The notes under the pieces were generated by a model, which had not been told where the DNA came from, searched no databases, and was given only the letters and a program-made list of their open reading frames with translations. Positions 53,446-57,170 of a stretch of DNA of 64,000 nt are shown piece after piece. The translations under genes were made by a program, and so were the position numbers. Source of the stretch: Petrosia ficiformis (taxonomy: Eukaryota; Porifera; Demospongiae; Haplosclerida; Petrosiidae); assembly GCA_947044365.1 (NCBI GenBank), contig OX345636.1, positions 35,779,212 to 35,843,211 of the forward strand, given 5' to 3'. Each line of letters starts with the position of its first letter. Position 1 is the stretch's first letter.

Positions 53446-55474
53446 TGAAGATTTTGCCAGTTTTGCCACTCGCCGGTTCCCTACCTTAACGACAATCTTT
53501 GGTCATCCAGAAGATGTTGGTAGTCATAAAAACACTAGATATGAATAGGTATGTGTGTATTAAAACCTATCTGTATATATTACCAGAGATTTCAGGTCAT
53601 CACTTGCAATTGAAATGTATGGGCGGCCATTTTTTTCCGTTTTTCTACATAGAGAGTACTACCGTACTCTCTGATTATATTGTCACTAACTACACTAACT
53701 GTTAATTACGTCAATATGTATTCTCAATGGTGTACACACTAACCATTGTTAAAACGTAACAAAAACTCTGATGTACATATTATATGAACAATCTCAACAT
53801 AAACCGATTATAAATCATTACACAAAGGGAAACATCTACTACTATATAAATGTACATTAAGTGAAGAATATAAATATTAAGTAAACCTCCATTCACTGCT
53901 TTGTATCATCCCTATATTAAGTAAACCTCCATTCACTGCTTTGTATCATCCCTATATTAAGTAAACCTCCATTCACTGCTTTGTATCATCCCTATATTAA
54001 GTAAACCTCCATTCACTGCTTTGTATCATCCCTATATTAAGTAAACCTCCATTCACTGCTTTGTATCATCCCTATATTGCAAATTAAACTTGCTATATTC
54101 ATGTTACTAAAGTCTATCTCCATTCACTAGGGCCTCAGAAATAACTTTCACTTTCTAAATGCTAGAACAATGCAACAACCTCTATAACTGTATCCTATGC
54201 ATGATTTCAGAGTTCTAGAAATTTGCATGTTATCTACAAAAGGGGCAAGTGATGGAGATACATACAATAGGGTCAAGTGATGGAGATACATACAATAGGG
54301 CCAAGTGATGGAGATACATACAATAGGGGCAAGTGATTGAGATACATACAAAAGGGGCAAGTGATGGAGATACATACAATAGGGCCAAGTGATGGAGATA
54401 CATATAATAGGGCCAGGTGGTGGAGATACATACAAAAGGAGCAAGTGGTGGAGATACATACAAAAGGGCCAAGTGGTGAAGATGCATACAAAAGGGCCAA
54501 GTGGTGGAGATACATACAAAAGGGCCAAGTGGTGGAGATACATACAAAAGGGCAAGGGATGGAGATACATACAAAAGGGCCAAGTGATGGAGGTACATAC
54601 AATAGGGCCAAGTGATGGAGATATACAATGTACTTAAGAGCATGCGACTAGATAACATAAATACACCATTTTTAACAACATATTCACCTTTCATCAAATT
54701 CAGCAGATTTTTTTCTTAATATTCTTGTGAAATCATCACCTTCTACTCTCAACAAGTCCCTATCTGATCCTGACATAAATGAGATCTCTATTTCCAAAGG
54801 AAGTACTCCACTAACCTAGATAAAAATGATCTAAATATTATTATGCTCCAACAAATAATTTTTTTATCGTAACTCAATTTCAACAAATAGCAGCTAACCT
54901 GTAAGCAACTACTAAAGATGCTTACATTTGGAGCCTTAGTGTTTTTAATGTTCGTTTAGTATTCCAAAAGCACATACCATTCAATAGCATTTACTATAGT
55001 TAATTAAGAGCAAAAGTGTTAATTTTTTTCCAAAAATGGATTATCAATAGCTGAAGTGCAAAACCTCAAATAGCTTAAGCAATAGTTGCTGTACATTGAA
55101 ACATCAGATCAAGAACTAAGCACATATACTATGGAGCACTTGATATTTCAAAGTTTAAAAGAAATGATAGGAAGTAGATATTGGATATTAATTATTAAGA
55201 CTATACAAAATTCAAATTAGATGAAACAATAGTAGGTATGAAACCTGATTAGATCAACCTTTGAATTTTGATAACACACCTGATAGGCTACTAGATTAGC
55301 TTTCCTCTCCATATCTTCCAGATAAGCCTCACCAGGAAATCGGAAATTACCTTGTTTAAACAGGTATTTTAGAAATTCAGTGAATGAAATAATACTTGGA
55401 AGTCTCGTTGCTAAGTAACCATAAACAGAGTTTGGTGATTTTGAAGATGAAAACTTCACTTGAAAGTCACCAAT
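328..55474 (-). CDS. MOGS: Mannosyl-oligosaccharide glucosidase (GH63), 14 exons, both ends outside window
   Basis: ER glucosidase I removes the terminal alpha-1,2-linked glucose from the Glc3Man9GlcNAc2 N-glycan; it is normally a type II membrane protein of the ER lumen. Exons in transcription order: 55280-55474, 54688-54815, 44126-44156, 43260-43345, 43172-43202, 38077-38199, 37620-37811, 36756-36824, 28088-28159, 24802-24937, 16982-17079, 12517-12583, 11556-11595, 328-436. All have AG/GT borders and compatible phases, and give about 459 residues without a stop. Family hallmarks: [103 protein letters not shown] and [12 protein letters not shown]. The human enzyme is about 837 residues, so roughly 250 N-terminal and 130 C-terminal residues lie off both edges. 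Two introns of about 7.8-10.5 kb and others of 4.5-11 kb are full of transposons and opposite-strand genes. Assignment is firm; exact ends of the smallest exons (31-40 nt) are inferred from phase. Confidence 0.93.
437..1900. other. Intronic AT-rich DNA, no gene recognised
   Basis: Part of the MOGS intron between exons 14 and 13. Short open frames on the minus strand near 857-1280 carry no recognisable motif. I see no tandem array or inverted repeat here. Confidence 0.5.
1945..2870 (+). pseudogene. Death-domain-like start fragments, tandemly repeated
   Basis: At about 1957-2030 the frame reads [20 protein letters not shown], which looks like the first helices of a death domain (W-x-x-LG-x-x-LGL-x-x-x-DL). 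The same stretch recurs near 2691-2850 as 59-bp near-identical tandem copies reading [17 protein letters not shown], the last one shortened. Because 59 is not a multiple of three, the copies change frame and the array cannot code for repeated domains. Between the two blocks, an ATG at 2158 opens a 67-codon frame ending at a GTAGGC donor (about 2359), which may be a first exon of unknown identity. No complete domain is present. The death-domain reading rests on about 20 residues. Confidence 0.4.
2871..4200. other. Intronic DNA without recognised gene
   Basis: AT-rich sequence. On the plus strand around 3375-3590 there is a mostly open stretch containing one in-frame stop, with no family I recognise; the opposite-strand 81-codon frame over it looks like a shadow. 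Confidence 0.4.
4215..4262. repeat. (CT)n microsatellite
   Basis: About 24 uninterrupted TC dinucleotides. The Ser/Leu run in the overlapping open frame is a by-product. Confidence 0.95.
4525..4965. repeat. Tandem duplication, about 226-bp period, two copies
   Basis: The segment from the T-tract and TTCCAG near 4541 through the GTATGT at about 4682 recurs 226 bp downstream (CAG at 4547 and 4773). Each copy has TCTG repeats, then CCAGCAGCCACCGTTCCTG, then CAACTCCAG followed by GTATGT. Each could be a short exon (acceptor, [16 protein letters not shown], donor), so this may be an exon duplication of an unrecognised gene. Confidence 0.7.
5027..6425 (+). pseudogene. Non-LTR-type reverse transcriptase relic with C-terminal nuclease-like domain
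   Basis: A decayed retrotransposon ORF. The first frame (5027-5608) holds the end of an RT palm: [17 protein letters not shown] stands where YADD is expected, so the catalytic aspartates are not intact. It continues through [15 protein letters not shown], typical of RT thumb regions. A TAA follows, and from about 5603 a nearby frame reads [14 protein letters not shown] and SRDTRVRS, the linker commonly found in these elements. The last block (6021-6425) has TLRPDGVIF ... [14 protein letters not shown] ... ECQSNGRKA ... LEIGCRGYM, a pattern of spaced D, E and small residues suggesting a restriction-like (PD-(D/E)XK) nuclease fold. Stops and frame changes separate the blocks. The 5' end is missing. 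Confidence 0.75.
6426..7550. other. Intronic DNA, no gene recognised
   Basis: Holds an (AT)n run near 6508, a short (CT)n near 6788, and unclassified AT-rich DNA. Confidence 0.5.
7558..7908 (+). pseudogene. hAT transposase C-terminal fragment
   Basis: The frame contains [17 protein letters not shown], the hAT C-terminal dimerisation motif (usually CERxFSxMN), followed after a frame change by [15 protein letters not shown] and VKYW, the usual end of such transposases. No RNase H-like core or BED finger remains nearby. It is a truncated relic on the plus strand. Confidence 0.7.
8690..9040 (+). pseudogene. Crypton-like tyrosine recombinase (DUF3504/ZMYM2-type) fragment A
   Basis: After a frame change, about 8705-8850 reads FVLETRK then [19 protein letters not shown], and 8845-8960 reads [20 protein letters not shown] and LHNTDYFYN. 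These match the N-terminal and linker regions of the DUF3504 family (ZMYM2, QRICH1, KIAA1958 and Crypton relatives). The catalytic R...HxxR...Y region is absent. The preceding 70-codon frame (8420-8632) has no recognised motif. Confidence 0.6.
9228..9945 (+). pseudogene. LINE (Jockey/CR1-like) reverse transcriptase C-terminus and 3' end
   Basis: The frame from 9228 reads [18 protein letters not shown], then [16 protein letters not shown] and [14 protein letters not shown]. After a shift at about 9515 it continues as [16 protein letters not shown] and APKYLCELF. This is the thumb and post-RT region of CR1/Jockey-like elements (LGVxxDxxLSWxxHI; LxPHLDYCxxVW). A hydrophobic coding tail and GGACTTTCCGGAAAACCAGC near 9904 match the usual end of such ORFs. 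It is truncated at the 5' side, with at least two frameshifts. Confidence 0.8.
10124..10196 (+). tRNA. tRNA-like sequence, anticodon GGA; tRNA gene or SINE head
   Basis: Seventy-three bases fold as a cloverleaf: acceptor GCCTTGG with CTGAGGC (two G-T pairs), D-stem GCTC/GAGC, anticodon stem with one mismatch around loop CTGGAGT (GGA at 10157-10159), and T-arm GTGAG-TTCGAAT-CCCAC with one mismatch. Box A (TAGCTCAGTTGG) and box B (GGTTCGAATCC-like) are good. GGA would read Ser codon UCC, but a real tRNA-Ser has a long variable arm and this has five bases. With mismatched stems and a (TTTC)n tract nearby, a tRNA-derived SINE head or tRNA pseudogene is more likely than a working gene. Confidence 0.55.
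10229..10268 (+). repeat. (TTTC)n microsatellite
   Basis: About ten TTTC units 3' of the tRNA-like sequence. Just before it, TGCCTCAGGTG (10218-10228) is an exact inverted copy of the tRNA-like 3' acceptor region (10187-10197). Confidence 0.9.
11893..12440. repeat. 27-bp minisatellite, about 20 copies
   Basis: Unit GAATTATGTATCTTATAGGA plus CTGAAAC, with substitutions at a few fixed positions (TGTATC/TGCATC, GAAATG/GAAACG/GAAATA). Because 27 is divisible by three and the unit lacks stops, both strands are open for about 450 bp (YRTEMNYVS repeats). There is no other sign of coding. It lies 77 bp downstream, in the MOGS direction, of exon 12, inside the intron. Confidence 0.95.
12986..13120 (+). 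mobile_element. tRNA-derived SINE head
   Basis: GGGGCAGCGTGGCTTAGTGG at 12986 supplies a box A-like sequence, and GGTTCGAGTCC at 13038-13048 is a perfect box B, spaced as in an internal Pol III promoter. The sequence between does not fold into a good anticodon arm. It ends against the MITE copy starting about 13121. The other MITE copies lack this head, so the two are probably separate insertions. Confidence 0.65.
13121..13600 (+). mobile_element. Dispersed MITE family M1, full-length copy
   Basis: Begins TTTTTTATGGCCCGTAGGGC and ends at ATAGGGATG-T(n)-CTCTATATACACTTG. The ends form an imperfect terminal inverted repeat: CATCCCTATAATTGCTTT at one end and CATCCCTATATTTGCTTT on the other strand of the other end (consensus from all copies). 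Copies occur at 44732-45190 (+), 45905-46450 (-), and partially at 45715-45904 and 36500-36725 (-). It has no coding capacity. Confidence 0.85.
13865..13964. repeat. Palindromic foldback P1
   Basis: Two arms of about 36-40 bp (13865-13900 and 13922-13964) pair around a short AT-rich apex; TAGAACATGACC and GGTGTATCTGATATACAC are mirrored on the other arm. It directly abuts the left inverted repeat of the recombinase element that follows. Confidence 0.85.
13968..14688 (+). mobile_element. Element with 26-bp inverted repeats around tyrosine recombinase fragment B
   Basis: Bases 13968-13993 and 14663-14688 are exact inverted repeats (26 bp). Between them, ATGATG at 14080 opens a frame with [21 protein letters not shown] one-base shift near 14180 leads into [40 protein letters not shown] and [20 protein letters not shown], the N-terminal part of DUF3504/ZMYM2-type Crypton-like recombinases. 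The frame ends at 14468 before any catalytic residue. It is a non-autonomous relic, with palindrome P1 touching its left repeat. Confidence 0.7.
14700..16370. other. Intronic DNA with a pogo-type end fragment
   Basis: Mostly unclassified. At 15305 CAGTGGAACTTCATTAATAA resembles one end of the pogo/Tigger-type elements seen complete at 62152-62771. A G-run near 14890 and a T-cell of short open frames have no recognised identity. Confidence 0.4.
16376..16928. mobile_element. hAT-type MITE with expanded internal 33-bp array
   Basis: Inverted ends TAGGGCTGGAACA and TGTTCCAGCCCTA; 8-bp flanking duplication CTTTATAC (16368-16375 and 16929-16936), typical of hAT. Inside, 16432-16630 is six near-identical 33-bp units (ATCTGTTTCTTTGTATCCAG and on). 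A related 339-bp copy lies at 50125-50463 in the opposite orientation with one unit. The open frames on both strands here ([11 protein letters not shown] repeats) are artefacts of a 33-bp unit without stops. Confidence 0.85.
17100..17270. repeat. CA-rich low-complexity tract
   Basis: Degenerate repeats of ACACATAGACATATACAAAC; similar tracts lie at 20573-20645 and 23935-24040. Antisense Cys/Val/Tyr-rich frames over it are not genes. Confidence 0.7.
17730..17844. repeat. Palindromic foldback P2 with GC-rich apex
   Basis: Arms of about 50 bp (TTATGTCACCCCAC... mirrored by ...GTGGGTGTGACATAA) close on a GC-rich apex, CCTCAGGCCTATGCCCTTCG. A (TA)n run of about 60 bp lies at 17655-17711 just upstream. 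Its right end touches the left inverted repeat of the next recombinase element. Confidence 0.9.
17847..19252 (+). mobile_element. Crypton-like tyrosine recombinase pseudogene C with flanking inverted repeats
   Basis: TATATATCCTGTTT..CCATACTTC at 17847-17872 is repeated inverted at 19222-19252 with two mismatches. ATGATG at 17921 opens a frame with a basic segment. After shifts, the DUF3504 pattern follows almost to its end: [18 protein letters not shown] (about 18080), [29 protein letters not shown] and [18 protein letters not shown] (18191-18310), [19 protein letters not shown] (about 18527), [44 protein letters not shown] (about 18845) and [11 protein letters not shown] (about 18960). Several frameshifts and stops show that it is dead. 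The usual HSLRAT box is eroded. It is the most complete of four such relics here. Confidence 0.8.
18015..18016. other. Frameshift-prone A-tract in recombinase C
   Basis: The A-run in CTCTAAAAAAAATCTC near 18015-18025 lies where the frame of the recombinase N-terminus is lost; it probably marks an indel. Confidence 0.25.
19265..19735 (+). pseudogene. Tc1/mariner transposase relic, centre deleted
   Basis: The frame starts [17 protein letters not shown], the helix-turn-helix and GRPR-like linker of Tc1/mariner transposases, and continues [17 protein letters not shown] after frameshifts. It then jumps directly to [18 protein letters not shown] (about 19530), the third catalytic acidic motif region. 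The first two catalytic aspartates are in the missing middle. A (TA)n run at 19249-19268 lies at its left side. Confidence 0.75.
19800..20180 (+). other. Purine-rich, strand-asymmetric tract
   Basis: The plus strand is almost all A and G (AAGAAGATGAAGAGG and similar) and reads as Lys/Arg-rich peptide; the minus strand reads Ser/Leu-rich. Low complexity, with no family recognised. Confidence 0.5.
20887..22412 (+). pseudogene. BEN-domain family copy, probably decayed
   Basis: Exon 1 20887-20932 ([15 protein letters not shown]) with GTGAGT; exon 2 21006-21167, containing [14 protein letters not shown] and [19 protein letters not shown]; exon 3 21411-21473 ([13 protein letters not shown]); a Lys-rich piece to 21570; a Pro/Ser-rich exon 21632-21784 ([15 protein letters not shown]) ending at GTGAGT. 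A BEN-like domain follows at about 22100-22400: [10 protein letters not shown], then after a one-base shift [17 protein letters not shown] and [16 protein letters not shown]. It parallels the copies at 55758-61968 and 63121-63354. The phase between the fourth and fifth pieces does not fit, and the BEN start needs a frameshift, so a pseudogene is more likely. BEN domains bind DNA or chromatin proteins. It lies in a MOGS intron on the opposite strand. Confidence 0.6.
22640..23720 (-). pseudogene. Tc1/mariner transposase relic with inverted C-terminal part
   Basis: Reading the minus strand from about 23690: [29 protein letters not shown] and [18 protein letters not shown] (helix-turn-helix and GRP linker, 23420-23640). 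At 23048-22805 come [27 protein letters not shown] (second catalytic D) and ESPDIN (third catalytic motif). The expected continuation is found on the other strand: plus-strand 22640-22800 reads [37 protein letters not shown]. So the C-terminal block is inverted next to the catalytic block. A second inverted copy of SWHGRTPLV lies at 23086-23117 on the plus strand. It is a non-functional, rearranged DDE element. Confidence 0.8.
24068..24211. repeat. Palindromic foldback P3 with GC-rich apex
   Basis: Arms of about 65 bp starting AGTATGCTAACAGGTCCTAT close on apex AGCCCGAGCCTGCAAGGGCT. Confidence 0.9.
24321..24366. repeat. (TA)n microsatellite
   Basis: About 23 TA units between palindromes P3 and P4. 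Confidence 0.95.
24623..24718. repeat. Palindromic foldback P4 with GC-rich apex
   Basis: Arms TATATGGCAAATATAAGACC and its complement close on apex CCCTCGGCTTCGCTTCAGG; a (TA)n run follows at about 24743-24764. Confidence 0.9.
25000..25970. other. Intronic DNA, no gene recognised
   Basis: AT-rich intron 5' (in MOGS sense) of exon 10, with no array, inverted repeat or coding homology that I can support. Confidence 0.4.
25973..26700 (+). mobile_element. Non-autonomous relative of the 2A-bearing Helitron-like element
   Basis: Starts TAACCCGAGCGCGTAGGTGG AGGGTTATAGTAATCGG then a (TG)n/(TCTG)n tract, the same layout as the 5' end of the element at 56388 (TTACCCTCACCACGTAGCG ... GGTAATCG then (TGTC)n). 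It ends near GCGAGGGTTCTGCACTTTAG (about 26674-26693), the same 3' tail as the fragment at 39039-39480. Confidence 0.6.
26760..28080. other. Intronic DNA with small MITE fragments
   Basis: A partial M1 start occurs near 27545-27600 (TTTTAATGGTCTGTAGGGCC). GCGAGGGTTCTGCACTGCG at 27974 is a 3'-end fragment of the 2A-element family. No coding segment recognised. Confidence 0.45.
28688..29200 (+). other. C-rich-flanked segment with possible first exon
   Basis: A run of about 14 C at 28717 and another at 29177 flank an ATG at 28823 opening [20 protein letters not shown] and an acidic/Ser-rich stretch, with a possible donor (CAG|GTTATC) near 29017. This layout resembles a shortened DNA transposon that keeps its first exon, but I do not recognise the protein. 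Confidence 0.3.
29502..30849. repeat. Satellite array 1, 58-bp and 86-bp units
   Basis: The core 58-bp unit starts TCATTGATATCACATGCTAC and ends GGAAGTAATAC. An optional 28-bp segment (GGACCAAGTCTTGTTTCCTA GCAGGTTC) makes 86-bp units. About 18 copies are mixed in short higher-order patterns. Units contain an inverted core (GATATCAC ... TATCACCTGATATGA). Confidence 0.95.
30850..32818. repeat. Segmental duplication, copy 1 (about 1.97 kb)
   Basis: Nearly identical to 33421-35318 (offset 2571 bp at the left end), with small indels. Both copies follow a satellite array. Mirrored short coding-like pieces with splice-like borders occur in both (for example [20 protein letters not shown] near 31520 and [19 protein letters not shown] near 32245), but I do not recognise a gene. 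Confidence 0.9.
32819..33420. repeat. Satellite array 2, same 58/86-bp unit
   Basis: About nine units of the same satellite as 29502-30849. It starts mid-unit straight after the duplicated segment, showing that array and flank were duplicated together. Confidence 0.95.
33421..35318. repeat. Segmental duplication, copy 2 (about 1.9 kb)
   Basis: Second copy of 30850-32818. It has small deletions, for example in the VEELP...SYSL stretch and near 34755, so the possible coding pieces are less intact here. Confidence 0.9.
35320..36250. other. Intronic DNA with a short triplicate repeat
   Basis: An (AT)n tract lies near 35612-35656. Around 36085-36210, CCATGTACATTATAGATAGT CTTTATAACATGTTG is repeated three times at about 55-bp spacing. 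No gene recognised. Confidence 0.5.
36262..36447. repeat. Palindromic foldback P5 with GC-rich apex
   Basis: Arms of about 85 bp, nearly perfect, containing CCACATTGACCTTCCCACCG, close on GACCTCGCTATGCTCGGTC. A (TA)n run (36448-36477) follows directly. Confidence 0.92.
36500..36725 (-). mobile_element. MITE M1, partial copy
   Basis: Antisense copy of the TATGGCCCGTAGGGC-headed part of the family; contains CCCATTAATTGACCAGGCCC and the (TA)n-interrupted segment, and ends GGGATGGCCCTGTGGGCCAT. Confidence 0.75.
38475..38607. repeat. 66-bp tandem duplication
   Basis: GAACTAAATAATGTTTAATA ... CCTGGGCGTGGC occurs twice back to back with one difference (GGAGCC/GGGGCC). It directly precedes the gag-like exon at 38792. 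Confidence 0.85.
38792..41312 (+). pseudogene. Retroelement gag-like relic with duplicated zinc-knuckle exon
   Basis: A first exon at 38792-38917 ([20 protein letters not shown] ... [16 protein letters not shown]) ends at a GTAGTT donor. The 39704-39945 frame ends [33 protein letters not shown], the FVEM(x)LLPDN motif that precedes the zinc knuckle in DIRS-like gag-type ORFs. At 40712-40800 the frame reads [27 protein letters not shown], a CCCH-type knuckle. That block is repeated at 40985-41075 ([13 protein letters not shown]), showing a roughly 270-bp tandem duplication. A 2A-element fragment is inserted at 39039-39480. RT and recombinase parts are absent. DIRS assignment is from memory of these motifs, not a search. 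Confidence 0.55.
39039..39480 (+). mobile_element. Short 2A-element derivative keeping the ORF start
   Basis: Begins TTAACCCGAGCGCGTAGGCG like the copies at 25973, 56388 and 63375. An ATG at 39402 reads [19 protein letters not shown], matching [13 protein letters not shown] at 57171, then stops (39477-39479) within the 3' tail GCGAGGGTTCTGCACTTTAG. The internal part, including the 2A motif, is deleted. Confidence 0.65.
41956..42113. repeat. Palindromic foldback P6 with GC-rich apex
   Basis: Arms of about 65 bp with small mismatches (ACAACACCC... mirrored by ...GGGTGTTAG) close on CCCGAGGCCGTAGCCCGAGG. The inner part (GAATATCATCGAGTGT) resembles P1 (GAATATAATTCGAGTGT), so the two are diverged relatives. 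Confidence 0.85.
42150..42715 (+). pseudogene. Crypton-like tyrosine recombinase fragment D
   Basis: After a truncated start (DEVNKW), the frame gives [18 protein letters not shown] sequence, then [21 protein letters not shown] shift gives [20 protein letters not shown] and [20 protein letters not shown], then [39 protein letters not shown] and [17 protein letters not shown]. These are the ordered blocks of the DUF3504 family up to the start of the catalytic half. Several frameshifts. Palindrome P6 lies 40 bp upstream. Confidence 0.75.
42785..42915. repeat. 42-bp tandem repeat, three copies
   Basis: Unit GTGTGAAGAGGCAAGACTAA TCATAGCATGAGGGCAAGATAT. Confidence 0.85.
43800..43910. repeat. Short tandem repeat, about 29-bp unit, three to four copies
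   Basis: Unit ATTATAACATATTAGTTTAT CCACTCTTC, with minor variation. Confidence 0.8.
44160..44730. other. Intronic DNA, no gene recognised
   Basis: AT-rich; contains TACATGTACATGTACAT near 44358 but no coding segment. Confidence 0.4.
44732..45190 (+). mobile_element. MITE M1 copy, plus orientation
   Basis: Parallels 13121-13597 over most of its length with more substitutions (TTTTATGGTCCACAGGGCAA to GTAATTATAGGGATTTTTTT). Confidence 0.8.
45715..45904 (-). mobile_element. MITE M1, truncated antisense copy
   Basis: From CGCGCGTTCTTTTACGCGCC to GGTATGGCCCTACGGGCCAT. It abuts the next copy, so one probably inserted beside or into the other. Confidence 0.8.
45905..46450 (-). mobile_element. MITE M1, full-length antisense copy
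   Basis: From AAGTGTATATAGAGAAAAAA to GGGATGGCCCTACGGGCCAT, with an AT-rich expansion near 46350-46400. It is the best partner for comparing termini with 13121-13600. Confidence 0.85.
46601..51991 (+). CDS. BEN-domain protein, 10 exons, 341 residues, intact
   Basis: Probable nuclear DNA-binding protein. Exons: 46601-46691, 47157-47237, 47457-47543, 49253-49375, 49420-49529, 50024-50089, 50571-50684, 50892-50939, 51423-51591, 51855-51991 (TAA at 51989-51991). All introns are GT-AG and the total is 1026 nt in one frame. The first three exons are homologous, basic, phase-1 repeats ([20 protein letters not shown] / [17 protein letters not shown] / [20 protein letters not shown]). Exon 4 may start at 49277 instead. 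A Cys/Lys segment and an acidic one ([14 protein letters not shown]) follow, then a coiled coil ([20 protein letters not shown]). The BEN domain spans the last two exons ([49 protein letters not shown]). It lies opposite MOGS, inside the intron between exons 2 and 3. Family and domain are inferred by eye; the splice chain is strong evidence of a live gene. Confidence 0.8.
46885..47100. repeat. Tandem repeat within BEN intron 1, about four partial copies
   Basis: CCACTATCAGAGTATGCTCA GTAGGCTA recurs at about 46892, 46953, 47029 and (partly) 47070; the longer interval includes AATTTAGGTATACATCACTA. Confidence 0.8.
47685..48305. mobile_element. Inverted-repeat element in BEN intron 3
   Basis: Arms 47685-47757 and 48223-48305 are imperfect inverted repeats (AGGAGCTTATGAGTGCC..., AACCATCTGTTGTCAAATCA). 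The inner 60-codon frame (47844-48026) has no recognised motif. Probably a non-autonomous DNA element. Confidence 0.6.
48775..49131 (-). mobile_element. Short hAT-like element retaining a first exon
   Basis: Ends CAGGTTCTC (48775) and, on the other strand, CAGGGTTCTC (49131). On the minus strand an ATG at 48989 opens [20 protein letters not shown], and the frame runs on through YQLQLQTAS to a GTAAAC donor at about 48903. This is a nuclear-localisation-type start often seen in transposon or zinc-finger genes. The rest of the gene is missing. No clean 8-bp duplication is visible. Confidence 0.45.
50125..50463. mobile_element. hAT-type MITE, 339 bp
   Basis: Ends TAGGGCTGGAACA and GTTCCAATCCTA; perfect 8-bp target duplication ATACATGT at 50117-50124 and 50464-50471. 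The interior matches 16376-16928 in reverse orientation (AAGTACCAGATACAATGAAA CAGATCC against the 33-bp unit). Sits in BEN intron 6. Confidence 0.9.
50945..51240. repeat. TACATGTA-rich repeat, unit about 68-90 bp, three copies
   Basis: Copies of ACAGTATGTGTTATATGTCA TGTACATGTAAACTC at about 50970, 51036 and 51139 separated by TGTACATGTACACTACATGT. Palindromic throughout; lies in a BEN intron, so the Cys/Thr-rich frames are not coding. Confidence 0.9.
52513..52804. repeat. Long foldback, about 126-bp arms
   Basis: 52513-52638 and 52671-52804 are near-perfect inverted repeats around a 32-bp loop. No GC-rich apex, so it differs from P1-P6. The antisense-looking 92-codon frame across the right arm is not a gene. 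Confidence 0.9.
53410..53445. repeat. (TAA)n microsatellite
   Basis: About twelve AAT units. Confidence 0.9.
53875..54080. repeat. 40-bp tandem repeat, five identical copies
   Basis: Unit ATTAAGTAAACCTCCATTCA CTGCTTTGTATCATCCCTAT at 40-bp steps (GTAAAC at 53881, 53921, 53961, 54001, 54041). No visible differences, so recent. Confidence 0.97.
54238..54628. repeat. 28-bp minisatellite, about 14 copies
   Basis: Unit GGGCCAAGTGATGGAGATAC ATACAATA with substitutions. The several overlapping open frames ([14 protein letters not shown] and similar) result from the repeat. It ends 60 bp downstream of MOGS exon 2 (in gene sense, within the intron). Confidence 0.95.
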
Positions 55475-55529
55475 CTGAAGAAAGAAACAAATACACTGAT
55501 ATGAATAACAGAATATATAGATTTAGAGT

Positions 55530-55757
55530 TGAACATACAGTAGTGGACAAAAAAAAGTTCGTTTTTTTTTTTGTTTTACAGCAGTGCTACAAGATGTAGT
55601 ACGGGAAATTACCGTTAAAACTCCGTTTAAACAGCTAGTGAAATTATTAGGCGTTAATGTTTACAAAACGCTGATTTTGCGTTTATATGGAATAATCACG
55701 TTTTGGAAGTGTGTCACTACGCACACGTTCAGTCTTTACACTTCGCGACAAAGGAAG
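55530..55757 (+). promoter_or_regulatory. Probable promoter and 5' leader of split BEN copy
   Basis: CAGTAGTGGACAAAAAAAAG TTCG at 55536 and the following AT-rich leader resemble CAGTAGTTCTCAAAAAAAGT TCACG at 62904, which stands in the same place before the next BEN copy. The likeness and position suggest a shared promoter region; no TATA box is clear. Confidence 0.4.
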
Positions 55758-56244
55758 ATGGCACTGAGAGTTATAATTAAAAGTACTCAAAAGGTGAGTC
55801 CTTTGTTTTATACACCTGTGTATCTTCCAAGGGTAGTATACTACTAGCTGTTTGTTATTCCTATACAGCAAAGATGCTACTGGTATACTTTCCTGATGAA
55901 GAATCTGTAAGCGTAGTCAAGGAAAGTAGTCTCATTATCAATATAGAAAAACTCAAACAAGGCTCTCTGTGTTGTGTTAAAAAAGGGGGGAAAGTCTACA
56001 ATGATGTTGTTGTTGAAGTTGGTAAGTCATCAAGTGTGGCTATGTTCTGTTTTATAATAATTGTGTATAATATTATATATATAAAATATATACATGTACT
56101 CAAATCACCAGGCAGTTTAGAATTTCTCAAAGCAGCAGAAGAGAAGTTTTTAATGGGAGAAGTCTCTTATGATTCATTGAACTAGATACATGTATGTTAA
56201 TAGTTATAGTTAACTAGTATAGTTATAACAAAGTGTTATTTTAG

Positions 56245-56387
56245 GCAGCAATACTGCAAAGGGCAATACTGCAAAGGTTAATACTGCAAAGGGCAATACT
56301 GCAAAGGGCAATACTGCAAAGGGCAATACTGCAAAGGGCAATACTGCAAAGGTTAATACTGCAAAGGTTAATACTGCAAAGGTTAAT
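56245..56387 (+). repeat. 15-bp coding-type repeat, left part of split array
   Basis: Units AATACTGCAAAGGGC and AATACTGCAAAGGTT, all 15 bp and in frame after the acceptor at 56244 (NTAKG/NTAKV). It stops abruptly at the transposon junction. Confidence 0.95.
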
Positions 56388-57170
56388 TACCCTCACCACG
56401 TAGCGTAGGCAGAAGGGTACGGTAATCGTTTTGTCTGTGTGTCTGTGTGTCTGTGTGTGTGTGTGTTAGCAATTTTTCTTGAAAAATAAAAACATTGACA
56501 TTTCAAAAGGGGTACTGATAGACTTCAAATTATACAAGGAAAAAAAATAACGTAGGAATTCTTCTTAAACCTTTTGGTTCTAAAGTTATGACAATTTTTA
56601 TAACTCACAGTTATTGTTACACCACTTTAAGATGAAACGAGGGCAATAACGAGAGAAAATATGGACACACGAAACACAAGTGGTCCTCTTGCATGGCTGT
56701 CGCTAGCCAAGAAACGCTTCAAACCCAAAACAATCGATGTTATGGTTGCTACTACATCACCATTGATGCAAGATAGTAGAGAGCTACCTAGCTCCGGTTC
56801 CACCTACAGGTATGACGTACGTACGTACGTCCATGCAGCGTCATGTACTAAACACGTGATCCAGGTGATTCAATACGTTTTCACACGTTGGAGGTAGACT
56901 TGAGAACGTCTTCGAAGGAAACAGAGAATAAGATGTAAGATATATATATATATATATATATGTAAATGATAATTTCTTTTATTGATATTTTTACTTTGTC
57001 TTTAAACAGTTTTAAATTCAGTACTCTTGTATTTTATTTTGACGGCGTTGATAGCAGAGTTTGGAAGCCTGTATTTCTCCCTAAGTGTTTTGACAGTTTA
57101 TATATAGCAGTCTCCTTCAGTGATTGACAGGTTACATCTTTTAACTGTGAGTTACACCACTTGTATAAGT

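Noticed and set aside
54148..54697. Several overlapping frames of 76-155 codons on both strands
   Set aside because: A 28-bp minisatellite is open in many frames; nothing outside the array supports coding.
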